Source of the DNA: Tidjanibacter sp.
GTDB lineage: Bacteria > Bacteroidota > Bacteroidia > Bacteroidales > Rikenellaceae
Length of the DNA: 5,373 bases
Direction: 5' to 3'
Assembly (NCBI GenBank): GCA_017379955.1
Contig: JAFNVE010000146.1
Span: 1 to 5,373 of the forward strand
Below are positions 1-5,373 of the stretch, piece by piece. The first letter of the stretch is position 1; each line of letters starts with the position of its first letter. The notes under the pieces are model-generated. The model did not search any database and was not told where the DNA came from. It was given only the letters and a program-made list of their open reading frames with translations. The translations under genes were made by a program, and so were the position numbers.

Positions 1-59
1 ACAACCCGTTTGTTGCTGAAGTGTTGCAGGGTGGGTTTAATCAACCGTTTGAGGAGTAA
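1..59 (+). CDS. 3' end of an unidentified upstream gene (partial)
   Basis: An open frame enters from the left edge (first full codon at 3) and ends at TAA 57-59. The visible C-terminus reads NPFVAEVLQGGFNQPFEE. Of the three plus-strand frames here, this one looks most like protein: one other stops at 17-19, and the third is a Leu/Cys/Arg-rich string that runs into the trmD start at 67-69. Only 6 nt separate its stop from the trmD start, and its last codons contain the GAGGAG (51-56) that probably serves as the trmD ribosome binding site. This suggests it belongs to the same transcription unit. Eighteen residues are too few to identify a family, so no function is proposed. Confidence 0.5.
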   Translation, partial: NPFVAEVLQGGFNQPFEE

Positions 60-65
60 AGAGTT

Positions 66-746
66 ATGAGAATAGATATTATCAGTGTGGTACCCGATTT
101 GCTTGCCTCGCCTCTTGGTGAGTCAATCCTCTCGCGTGCTCAGCAGAAGGGGTTGGTGGAGATTGTAGTCCACAACCTGCACGACTATGCTCACGACAAA
201 CGCAAGACAACCGACGACTACCCATTTGGGGGTGAGGCGGGTATGGTTATGAAGTGTGAGCCGGTGTTTGAACTTGTGGAGAAGTTGCAGTCGGAGCGCA
301 CCTACGACGAGGTGATTTATATGTCGCCTGACGGCATTGTATATAACCAGCACGAGGCAAACCGCCTCTCGATGATGGAGAATATTATCATCCTTTGCGG
401 CCACTATAAGGGTATCGACCAGCGTATCCGCGACCACCTTATCACTCGCGAGATTTCGATTGGCGACTATGTGCTTACAGGTGGCGAGTTGGCGGCTGCT
501 GTGATTGCCGATAGTGTGGTGCGACTGCTTCCGGGTGCTATTGGTGACGAGGAGTCGGCACTGAGCGATTGCTTTCAGGATGATATGTTGGCTCCTCCTG
601 TATATACTCGCCCCGCAGATTTTAGAGGCTGGAAGGTGCCCGATATTTTGCTCTCGGGTAACTTTGGCGAGATTGAGAAGTGGAAAGAGGCGCAAGCATA
701 TGAAAGAACGAAGCTACTTCGTCCAGATTTGTTAGAGGAAAAATAG
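66..746 (+). CDS. trmD: tRNA (guanine-N1)-methyltransferase TrmD
   Basis: This cytoplasmic SPOUT-family enzyme transfers a methyl group from S-adenosylmethionine to N1 of G37, next to the anticodon, in tRNAs reading CUN, CCN and CGG; the modification prevents +1 frameshifting. The 226-residue product carries the family motifs in order: DDYPFGG (50-56), CGHYKGID (111-118), [11 protein letters not shown] (131-141, part of the trefoil-knot SAM site), the DSVVRLLPG segment (149-157) and YTRP (180-183). R153 and D168 fall where the catalytic Arg and Asp of characterised TrmD lie. The protein is shorter than E. coli TrmD (about 255 residues) because the C-terminal tail is trimmed, but the core is complete. 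The start is supported by GAGGAG at 51-56, 9 nt upstream, and by the classic MRIDIIS beginning. The usual rpsP, rimM and rplS neighbours of proteobacteria are absent on the visible side; lpxB follows after 3 nt. Confidence 0.97.
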   Translation: MRIDIISVVPDLLASPLGESILSRAQQKGLVEIVVHNLHDYAHDKRKTTDDYPFGGEAGMVMKCEPVFELVEKLQSERTYDEVIYMSPDGIVYNQHEANRLSMMENIIILCGHYKGIDQRIRDHLITREISIGDYVLTGGELAAAVIADSVVRLLPGAIGDEESALSDCFQDDMLAPPVYTRPADFRGWKVPDILLSGNFGEIEKWKEAQAYERTKLLRPDLLEEK

Positions 747-749
747 GGT

Positions 750-1886
750 ATGAGGTATTACATCATTTCCGGTGAGGCTTCGGGTGATTTGCACGGAGCC
801 AACCTGATGAAGGGGCTTTGCAAGGCTGACCCTGAGGCGGTGTTCCGCTTCTGGGGAGGCGACCGTATGGCTGAGGTTGGAGGAGCGGAGAATCTTGCTC
901 GCCACTATAAGAGTGCATCCTTTTTTGGTGCTGTTGAGGTGGTGCGCAATCTGCGTACTATCCTTTCGCAACTCAATCAGTGCCAGCAAGATGTTTTGTC
1001 ATACAATCCCGATGTGCTGATACTTGTTGACTACCCTGGCCATAACCTTAAAATGGCTAAGTTTGCCAAGGAGCACGGCATTAAGGTATATTATTATATC
1101 TCGCCTAAGGTGTGGGCGTGGAAGAAGTCGCGAATCAAACAGTTGCGCAAGTATGTCGATAAACTCTTCATCATCTTCCCCTTCGAGATAGAGTACTTCC
1201 GCGAGCGAGGTATTGAGGCAATCTATGAGGGCAACCCCCTTATGGATGCTATTGCCGAGCGCACTGCAAATCTTCCGAGCAAGGAGGAGTTTTGTGAGGC
1301 GAATAATATCGACCCGAACAAACCCCTTGTGGCTCTTCTGGCTGGTAGTCGTAGCAGCGAGATAAAGAACAATTTGCCACAGATGGCGGCCCTTGCTCGC
1401 TCGATGAGCGATGTGCAGTTTGTGGTGGCGGGTGTGTCGTGGCTCGACAGAGAACTATACGATAAGGTGGCAGGTGATGCACCAATGAAATATGTTACCG
1501 ACAAGACCTATGAACTTCTTAGTTATGCCGATGCGGCGGTCGTTACTTCGGGTACTGCAACTCTCGAAACAGCCCTTATAGGCACTCCTGAGGTGGTATG
1601 TTATAGTTTTGACCCGCTCACTATGTGGCTGGCTAAGAAGTTGGTGAAGATTGAGTTTATCTCGCTCGTTAATATCATTATGGGGCGAGAGGTGGTGAAA
1701 GAACTATTGCAGAAGGATATGTCGGTGGAGAATGCCTCAGCCGAGTTGCGCAGGGTGATGAGAGGTGGAGATGGTCACGAGAAGATGATGGCCGACTATG
1801 CCGAACTTGCTGCTGTGGTTGGTGGTGCGGGAGCCTCGGAGAGGTTTGCTTGCCGTATGGTAGAACTGCTCAAAAGTGAACGCTGA
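750..1886 (+). CDS. lpxB: Lipid-A-disaccharide synthase LpxB
   Basis: LpxB is a GT19-family, membrane-associated glycosyltransferase. It joins UDP-2,3-diacylglucosamine to lipid X, giving the lipid A disaccharide 1-phosphate and UDP, in the Raetz pathway of lipid A synthesis. The 378-residue product has the usual length (about 380). Motifs seen: SGEASGDLHG (7-16) at the N-terminus, the conserved acidic segment LVDYPGHN (92-99) whose D94 matches the essential family Asp, YYISPKVWAWKKSR (115-128) followed by a basic stretch, GNP (161-163), AGSRSSEI (198-205) in the UDP-sugar half, TSGTATLE (266-273), and GREVVKELLQ (312-321) near the C-terminus. The basic and aromatic patch fits a peripheral membrane enzyme, and no signal peptide or transmembrane segment is evident. 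A purine-rich AGAGG lies at 734-738 before the ATG. It starts 3 nt after trmD, and its TGA overlaps the next ATG by one base, implying coupled translation. The other lpx genes are not in the window. Confidence 0.97.
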   Translation: MRYYIISGEASGDLHGANLMKGLCKADPEAVFRFWGGDRMAEVGGAENLARHYKSASFFGAVEVVRNLRTILSQLNQCQQDVLSYNPDVLILVDYPGHNLKMAKFAKEHGIKVYYYISPKVWAWKKSRIKQLRKYVDKLFIIFPFEIEYFRERGIEAIYEGNPLMDAIAERTANLPSKEEFCEANNIDPNKPLVALLAGSRSSEIKNNLPQMAALARSMSDVQFVVAGVSWLDRELYDKVAGDAPMKYVTDKTYELLSYADAAVVTSGTATLETALIGTPEVVCYSFDPLTMWLAKKLVKIEFISLVNIIMGREVVKELLQKDMSVENASAELRRVMRGGDGHEKMMADYAELAAVVGGAGASERFACRMVELLKSER

Positions 1887-2506
1887 TGAAGATTATATGT
1901 ATAGGTAGAAATTACCGCGACCATATCAAGGAGTTTGACAATGGGGAGCCTTCGGCAGAGCCGATTTACTTCCTCAAACCCGATACGGCAATGTTGCGCA
2001 ACAACGACACATTTTATATCCCGACTTTCAGTCAGAGAGTGGAGTATGAGACAGAGTTGGTCGTGAAGATTAACCGCGTTGGCAAGGCCATTTCGCCTCG
2101 CTTTGCACATAAATATTATGATGAGGTGGGCTTAGGTATAGACTTTACAGCCAGAGATTTGCAACGCAAGGCTATCGAAGCGGGTCTGCCGTGGGAGCAG
2201 GCAAAGGGCTTTGATCGTTCGGCGGCCATTTCGCCCCGCTTTTTGTCCCTTTCGGAGCTGGGTGGCGATGTGCAGAATCTGCGCTTTGAGATGACCCTCA
2301 ACGGAGAGGTTAGACAGAGTGGCTTTACGGGCGATATGATATGGAGCGTCAATGAACTTATATGCTATGTGTCGCAGTTTATGACCCTGCGCACAGGGGA
2401 TTTGATATTTACGGGCACTCCTTCGGGCGTTGGGCCTGTGTCGCGTGGCGATGTGCTCAGGGCTACACTCTGCGGAGAGGAACTATTTAATTTTGATATA
2501 CGATGA
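1886..2506 (+). CDS. Fumarylacetoacetate hydrolase family protein, FAHD1/YcgM-like
   Basis: The 206-residue product is a single FAH-fold domain, close in pattern and length to the short FAHD1/YcgM group and not to true fumarylacetoacetases. Visible motifs: CIGRNYRDH (5-13), FLKP (29-32), EYETELVV (53-60), GIDFTARDLQ (84-93), GLPWEQAKGFD (100-110) and GDLIFTGTPSGVGPV (171-185). By comparison with human FAHD1, E55, E57 and D86 are the probable Mg2+ ligands, H13 and E16 the catalytic pair, and K107 the conserved active-site lysine, so the site looks complete. Family members are reported to act as acylpyruvate hydrolases, oxaloacetate decarboxylases or oxaloacetate tautomerases; sequence alone does not choose among them. 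No signal peptide is present, so it is cytoplasmic. It overlaps lpxB by one base (TGATG) and maf by four (ATGA), and no Shine-Dalgarno sequence is obvious, so translation probably depends on ribosomes leaving lpxB. Confidence 0.92.
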   Translation: MKIICIGRNYRDHIKEFDNGEPSAEPIYFLKPDTAMLRNNDTFYIPTFSQRVEYETELVVKINRVGKAISPRFAHKYYDEVGLGIDFTARDLQRKAIEAGLPWEQAKGFDRSAAISPRFLSLSELGGDVQNLRFEMTLNGEVRQSGFTGDMIWSVNELICYVSQFMTLRTGDLIFTGTPSGVGPVSRGDVLRATLCGEELFNFDIR

Positions 2507-3105
2507 CGCTGCTGAAAGATAGTTTGAAGAACTGCCGACTAATTCTTGCCAGCAACTCACCTCGTCGCCGTCAGTTGCTTGGTGATTGTGGTTTGGAGTT
2601 TACGCTTGCTCAGAAATATGAGGTTGAGGAGATCTATCCTGCCGATATGGAGGCCGAGCGAGTGCCTGAGTATTTGGCGGGGCTCAAATCGGATGGCTAT
2701 CCCGAACTGCTCTCGGAGGGGGATGTGCTGATTACTGCCGATACGGTGGTGATTTTGGGCGACAGGATTCTGGGTAAGCCGGCAGATAGGGGAGAGGCTG
2801 TGGAGATGATCCGTGCACTCTCGGGCAAGAGTCATACCGTAGTGACGGGTGTGGTTTTGCGCTCGGCTACCGATAGACAATCTTTTTCGGCTCATAGCAA
2901 GGTGACTTTTAGAGAGTTACGCGATGAAGAGATAGAATACTATGTCGATACCTATTCACCATTGGATAAGGCGGGAGCATATGGTATTCAGGAGTGGATT
3001 GGCTATGTGGCTGTGGAACATATTGAGGGGTCGTTCTATAATGTTATAGGTCTGCCTGTGCAGAGGCTCTATGTGGAATTGGAGAAATTTTTAACTAACA
3101 AATAA
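2503..3105 (+). CDS. maf: Maf family nucleotide pyrophosphatase, YhdE-like (dTTP/UTP type)
   Basis: This is a cytoplasmic house-cleaning enzyme that hydrolyses non-canonical or surplus nucleoside triphosphates to monophosphate and pyrophosphate. The 200-residue product has the Maf signature order: LASNSPRRRQLL (15-26, phosphate-binding N-terminal motif), a probable catalytic Asp at D80 in ADTVV (79-83), GKP (91-93), LSGKSHTVVTGV (106-117), DKAGAYGIQ (155-163) and IEGSFYNVIGLP (174-185). The DKAGAYGIQ block is characteristic of the YhdE/YOR111W subgroup, which prefers dTTP, UTP and modified pyrimidines, and argues against the YceF subgroup that acts on 7-methyl-GTP. Maf proteins have also been linked to septum inhibition in Bacillus, but nothing here supports that role specifically. 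The start codon overlaps the preceding stop as ATGA, suggesting translational coupling. By my count 5 of its 13 Arg codons are AGA or AGG, unlike the following gene. Confidence 0.95.
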   Translation: MTLLKDSLKNCRLILASNSPRRRQLLGDCGLEFTLAQKYEVEEIYPADMEAERVPEYLAGLKSDGYPELLSEGDVLITADTVVILGDRILGKPADRGEAVEMIRALSGKSHTVVTGVVLRSATDRQSFSAHSKVTFRELRDEEIEYYVDTYSPLDKAGAYGIQEWIGYVAVEHIEGSFYNVIGLPVQRLYVELEKFLTNK

Positions 3106-3116
3106 CTCGACTAATT

Positions 3117-5159
3117 ATGAAGAAAATTTTATTCGTATTTGTTGCTCTCTTCGCCTTTTCGGGTGCTGTGAGGGCTGACGAAGGTATGTGGTTGCCAAGC
3201 CTTATTGGCGACAAGATTAAGGATATGCAGTCCAAGGGTTTCCGTCTGACTGCTGAGGATATTTATAGTATCAATCAGGCTTCGCTGAAAGATGCTGTTG
3301 TCCTCTTTGGTAGCGGCTGTACCGGTGAGTTGGTTTCGTCGGAGGGTTTGCTTCTGACCAATCACCACTGCGGTTACAGCCAGATTCAGTCGCACTCGTC
3401 GCTCGAGCACGACTACCTGACTAATGGTTTCTGGGCTCTCTCGCGTGAGGAGGAGTTGCCTAACCCCGGTCTTTCGGTGTCGTTCCTCGTGCGTATGGAG
3501 GATGTTACCGAGCGTATCAATGCAGGCGAGAAGGCTGCCGATATCACTGCTGCGGCTCGCGAGGATGGTCGTTACTCGGCATCGGTGGAGTCGCTCTACT
3601 ATGGCAATCAGTATTTCCTGTTTGTCTACGAGGTATTCCGCGATGTTCGTTTGGTTGCAGCACCTCCCTCGTCGATTGGTAAGTTTGGTGGCGATACCGA
3701 TAACTGGATGTGGCCTCGCCATACAGGCGATTTCTCGATTTTCCGTGTCTATGCAGATAAGGACAATAAGCCTGCTGCCTACTCGAAGGATAATGTCCCC
3801 TACCGCCCCAAGAAGTTCTTCACTATCTCGACCAAGGGCGTAGAGCAGGGTGACTTTACTATGATTTATGGTTTCCCCGGCACTACTCGTCGTTATGTTA
3901 CTTCGGACTTTGTAGACTACACTCTCAACCACTCCAATCCCGTGAAGATTGACCTACGCACCAAGCGTCTGAATACCATCATCGCTGCTCAGGAGGCTGA
4001 TCCTGAGGTACGTATTATGTATGCATCGAAGCACGCAAATATTGCCAATGCTTGGAAGAAGTGGCAGGGCGAGAGCCTCGGTTTGGAGCGTCTGGGCACT
4101 GTTCAGAAGAAACAGGCATACGAGGCTGAGTTCCAGAAGTGGGCTAATAGCCGTCCTGAGTATAAGGATGTGTTGCCCCGCCTGCACGCTGCTTATGATG
4201 AGTTGCTGCCCTATGCAATGGCGCGTGACCTTTACAGCGAGGCCTTCTCGGTTGTTGAGTTGATGAGTGCAGCAAGCAATGCGACTCGCGAGAATTGGAA
4301 TTGCGAAACCTTCTATAAGAACTACTCGGCCCAGATTGACCGCGATATCGCTGTTCAGGTGTGGGCGACTTACGCTGAGCAGGCTGAGGCTCGCTTTATT
4401 CCCGCATACTTCATCGAGCAGATTGCGAAGTATGGCTCGGTTGAGGCTATGGTAGATGCACTCTTTGCAGAGAGCAATGTTACCTCGCGTGAGAAGTATG
4501 AGGCTGCTAAGGCGGCTGGTGTAGACTTCAAGGAGGATCCCGCATATAAGTTGGTAGTTGCCTTCTCGGATATCTCGCGCAACGAGATTTCGGGTAAGTA
4601 CAATGAACTCAACTCGGAGATTACCGAGCTCTACCATACCTATATGCAGGGTCAGATGGACTTTGAGCCTGAGCGTATCTTCTTCCCCGATGCTAACCTC
4701 ACACTGCGTGTGGCATACGGTAGCGTACAGGGCTATGAGGGTGACGATGCTATCAGCTACAAGCACTTCACAACCCTCGACGGTATTATGGAGAAGGACA
4801 GCCCCGAGGTTTATGATTACGATGTGCCCGACCGCCTGAGAGAGATTTATCGCACCAAGGATTATGGTCGTTGGGGTATCAATACCGGCACCGAGGCGAA
4901 GCCTCACCTCACTGTGCCCGTGGCATTTATCGCCACCAACCACACCACCGGTGGTAACTCGGGTAGCCCCGTTATCAATGGTGACGGCCACCTGCTCGGT
5001 ATCAACTTCGACCGCACCTGGCTCAGTACTATGAGCGACTTGGAGTTCGACTCGGAGGTATGCCGCAACATTGCAGTAGATATCCGCTTTGTACTCTTTA
5101 CTATCGACAAGATTGGTGGCGCAAGCTACCTCTTTGACGAGATGGTGTTTAGCGAGTAG
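3117..5159 (+). CDS. Exported S46 family dipeptidyl peptidase, DPP11-type (Asp/Glu-specific)
   Basis: This serine exopeptidase removes N-terminal dipeptides in the periplasm. Residues 1-20 form a Sec signal peptide (KK, a hydrophobic core, probable cleavage VRA|DEGMW). The mature protein is a chymotrypsin-like double barrel with a long helical insert, roughly 255-530. The triad is H84 (TNHHCG, 81-86), D205 (HTGDF, 202-206) and S615 (GGNSGSPV, 612-619). C68 and C85 are spaced like the Cys pair flanking the His in chymotrypsin. N196-W197 in NWMWPRHTGD correspond to the residues that hold the substrate N-terminus in DAP BII. R633, in NFDRTW 18 residues after S615, matches R673 of P. gingivalis DPP11, which sets the preference for Asp or Glu at P1; DPP7 has Gly there. 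At 680 residues it is about 40 shorter than those homologues. The gene follows maf by 11 nt with an AT-rich leader lacking a Shine-Dalgarno, and a terminator follows. Only 2 of 35 Arg codons are AGR, suggesting high expression. Confidence 0.93.
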   Translation: MKKILFVFVALFAFSGAVRADEGMWLPSLIGDKIKDMQSKGFRLTAEDIYSINQASLKDAVVLFGSGCTGELVSSEGLLLTNHHCGYSQIQSHSSLEHDYLTNGFWALSREEELPNPGLSVSFLVRMEDVTERINAGEKAADITAAAREDGRYSASVESLYYGNQYFLFVYEVFRDVRLVAAPPSSIGKFGGDTDNWMWPRHTGDFSIFRVYADKDNKPAAYSKDNVPYRPKKFFTISTKGVEQGDFTMIYGFPGTTRRYVTSDFVDYTLNHSNPVKIDLRTKRLNTIIAAQEADPEVRIMYASKHANIANAWKKWQGESLGLERLGTVQKKQAYEAEFQKWANSRPEYKDVLPRLHAAYDELLPYAMARDLYSEAFSVVELMSAASNATRENWNCETFYKNYSAQIDRDIAVQVWATYAEQAEARFIPAYFIEQIAKYGSVEAMVDALFAESNVTSREKYEAAKAAGVDFKEDPAYKLVVAFSDISRNEISGKYNELNSEITELYHTYMQGQMDFEPERIFFPDANLTLRVAYGSVQGYEGDDAISYKHFTTLDGIMEKDSPEVYDYDVPDRLREIYRTKDYGRWGINTGTEAKPHLTVPVAFIATNHTTGGNSGSPVINGDGHLLGINFDRTWLSTMSDLEFDSEVCRNIAVDIRFVLFTIDKIGGASYLFDEMVFSE

Positions 5160-5179
5160 AGGATTATAGATTTCATAAG

Positions 5180-5216
5180 AACCGAGAGTGACCGAAAGTC
5201 GCTCTCGGTTTTTTTT
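5180..5216 (+). terminator. Rho-independent terminator after the S46 peptidase gene
   Basis: ACCGAGAGTGAC (5181-5192) pairs with GTCGCTCTCGGT (5198-5209) around the 5-nt loop CGAAA. This gives 12 bp with a single T-G wobble (5189-5201), and A5180-T5210 extends it by one pair. An uninterrupted run of eight T follows (5209-5216). It begins about 20 nt after the TAG at 5157-5159 and is probably the end of the whole transcription unit. The T run would be weak in reverse, although the upstream side has a few A residues. Confidence 0.93.
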
Positions 5217-5247
5217 GTTGTATTTCGGGATAAATGGACTATTTTTG
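5217..5247 (+). promoter_or_regulatory. Probable Bacteroidota sigma-ABfr-type promoter for the gene at 5279
   Basis: TATTTTTG at 5240-5247 matches the Bacteroidota -7 consensus TAnnTTTG exactly. A -33-like element is available either as GTTG (5217-5220, 19 nt upstream) or as TTTG (5214-5217, 22 nt upstream, inside the terminator T run). Transcription would start around 5252-5256, leaving a leader of about 25 nt before the ATG at 5279. Its position directly after a terminator and before an open frame supports the call. The -33 half is the weaker part. Confidence 0.6.
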
Positions 5248-5266
5248 CGACTAAATAGACTATTTA
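5231..5266. repeat. Tandem pair of palindrome-like sites, candidate operator
   Basis: TAAATGGACTATTT (5231-5244) and TAAATAGACTATTT (5252-5265) are identical at 13 of 14 positions and lie exactly 21 bp apart, about two helical turns. The second copy extended by one base (5252-5266) is a perfect 7+1+7 palindrome, TAAATAG-A-CTATTTA. The first copy is an imperfect version of the same palindrome and overlaps the -7 box; the second covers the likely transcription start. The one-base centre rules out a simple RNA hairpin within a single copy and favours a dimeric DNA-binding protein. Low sequence complexity means chance cannot be excluded. Confidence 0.5.
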
Positions 5267-5278
5267 CCTCAAAACACC

Positions 5279-5373
5279 ATGAAACACTCCCTGCTGATAC
5301 TTCTCTCTCTGCTGATGATTAAACCCCTCTCGGCTCAAACTCCAATCGATACCGTTGCCGTAGAGTCGGATGT
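5279..5373 (+). CDS. 5' end of a gene for an exported protein of unknown function (partial)
   Basis: An ATG at 5279 opens a frame that continues off the right edge: 31 complete codons plus GT of a Val codon. The product starts MKHSLLILLSLLMIKPLSAQ, a convincing Sec signal peptide with a short basic start, a Leu/Ile-rich core and probable cleavage after LSA before Gln20. There is no lipobox Cys, so it is a periplasmic or outer-membrane candidate and not a lipoprotein. The mature part visible, TPIDTVAVESD, is too short to identify a family. It lies beyond a terminator and has its own promoter-like sequence and a possible operator, so it appears to be a separately controlled gene. No Shine-Dalgarno is seen in the A-rich leader, as is common in Bacteroidota. 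Confidence 0.7.
   Translation, partial: MKHSLLILLSLLMIKPLSAQTPIDTVAVESD

Noticed and set aside
123..695. Minus-strand open frame of 190 codons opposite trmD.
   Set aside because: It lies entirely inside trmD, and its product is an unpatterned Leu/His/Val-rich string. It is a shadow of the real gene.
1604..1611. TAGTTTTG, an exact match to TAnnTTTG, inside lpxB.
   Set aside because: No TTTG-like element lies at the expected distance upstream, and it sits mid-gene more than 270 nt from the next start. Such 8-mers with two free positions occur by chance.
3085..3116. Possible separate promoter for the peptidase gene in the AT-rich stretch before 3117.
   Set aside because: There is no TAnnTTTG match and only 11 nt of intergenic space, so co-transcription with maf is the simpler reading.
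3954..4991. Long minus-strand open frame (345 codons) opposite the peptidase gene, with a second of 267 codons at 3129-3932.
   Set aside because: Both lie wholly within a strongly supported S46 peptidase gene and show no recognisable domain. They arise because the sense codons that would make antisense stops (TTA, CTA, TCA) are rare in this gene.
1..5373. Search for mobile elements, CRISPR arrays, tRNA or rRNA genes, toxin-antitoxin or defence systems.
   Set aside because: Nearly all the sequence is accounted for by co-directional housekeeping genes. I saw no terminal inverted repeats, spaced repeat arrays, tRNA-like folds or unexplained gene-sized gaps; the only notable spacer is 5160-5278.

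Overview
The window looks like an ordinary chromosomal segment from a Gram-negative member of the Bacteroidota, probably order Bacteroidales. The evidence is the lipid A gene lpxB, an S46-family dipeptidyl peptidase of the kind typical of this phylum, weak or absent Shine-Dalgarno sequences before most genes, and a TAnnTTTG-type promoter box near the right end. I cannot assign a genus with confidence.

Layout, all on the plus strand: the last codons of an unidentified gene (1-59), then trmD (66-746), lpxB (750-1886), a FAHD1-like fumarylacetoacetate hydrolase family gene (1886-2506), a maf nucleotide pyrophosphatase (2503-3105), and an exported S46 dipeptidyl peptidase of DPP11 type (3117-5159). 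A strong intrinsic terminator follows (5180-5216). Beyond it is a short promoter region carrying an unusual pair of repeated palindrome-like sites (5231-5266), and then the first codons of a gene for an exported protein (5279 to the window edge).

The gaps between the five complete genes are 3 nt, -1 nt, -4 nt and 11 nt, with no terminator between them, so they probably form one transcription unit ending at the terminator. lpxB, the FAH gene and maf overlap at their stop and start codons (TGATG, ATGA), which suggests translational coupling. The functions are mixed: tRNA modification (TrmD), outer-membrane lipid A synthesis (LpxB), two metabolite or nucleotide clean-up enzymes (FAHD1-like, Maf) and a periplasmic peptidase that releases acidic dipeptides. 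This reads as a housekeeping cluster and not as a dedicated pathway.

I found no mobile element, CRISPR array, RNA gene or defence-like system. The points most worth a second look are the DPP11-type specificity arginine in a shortened S46 peptidase, and the tandem palindromic sites over the promoter of the last gene.
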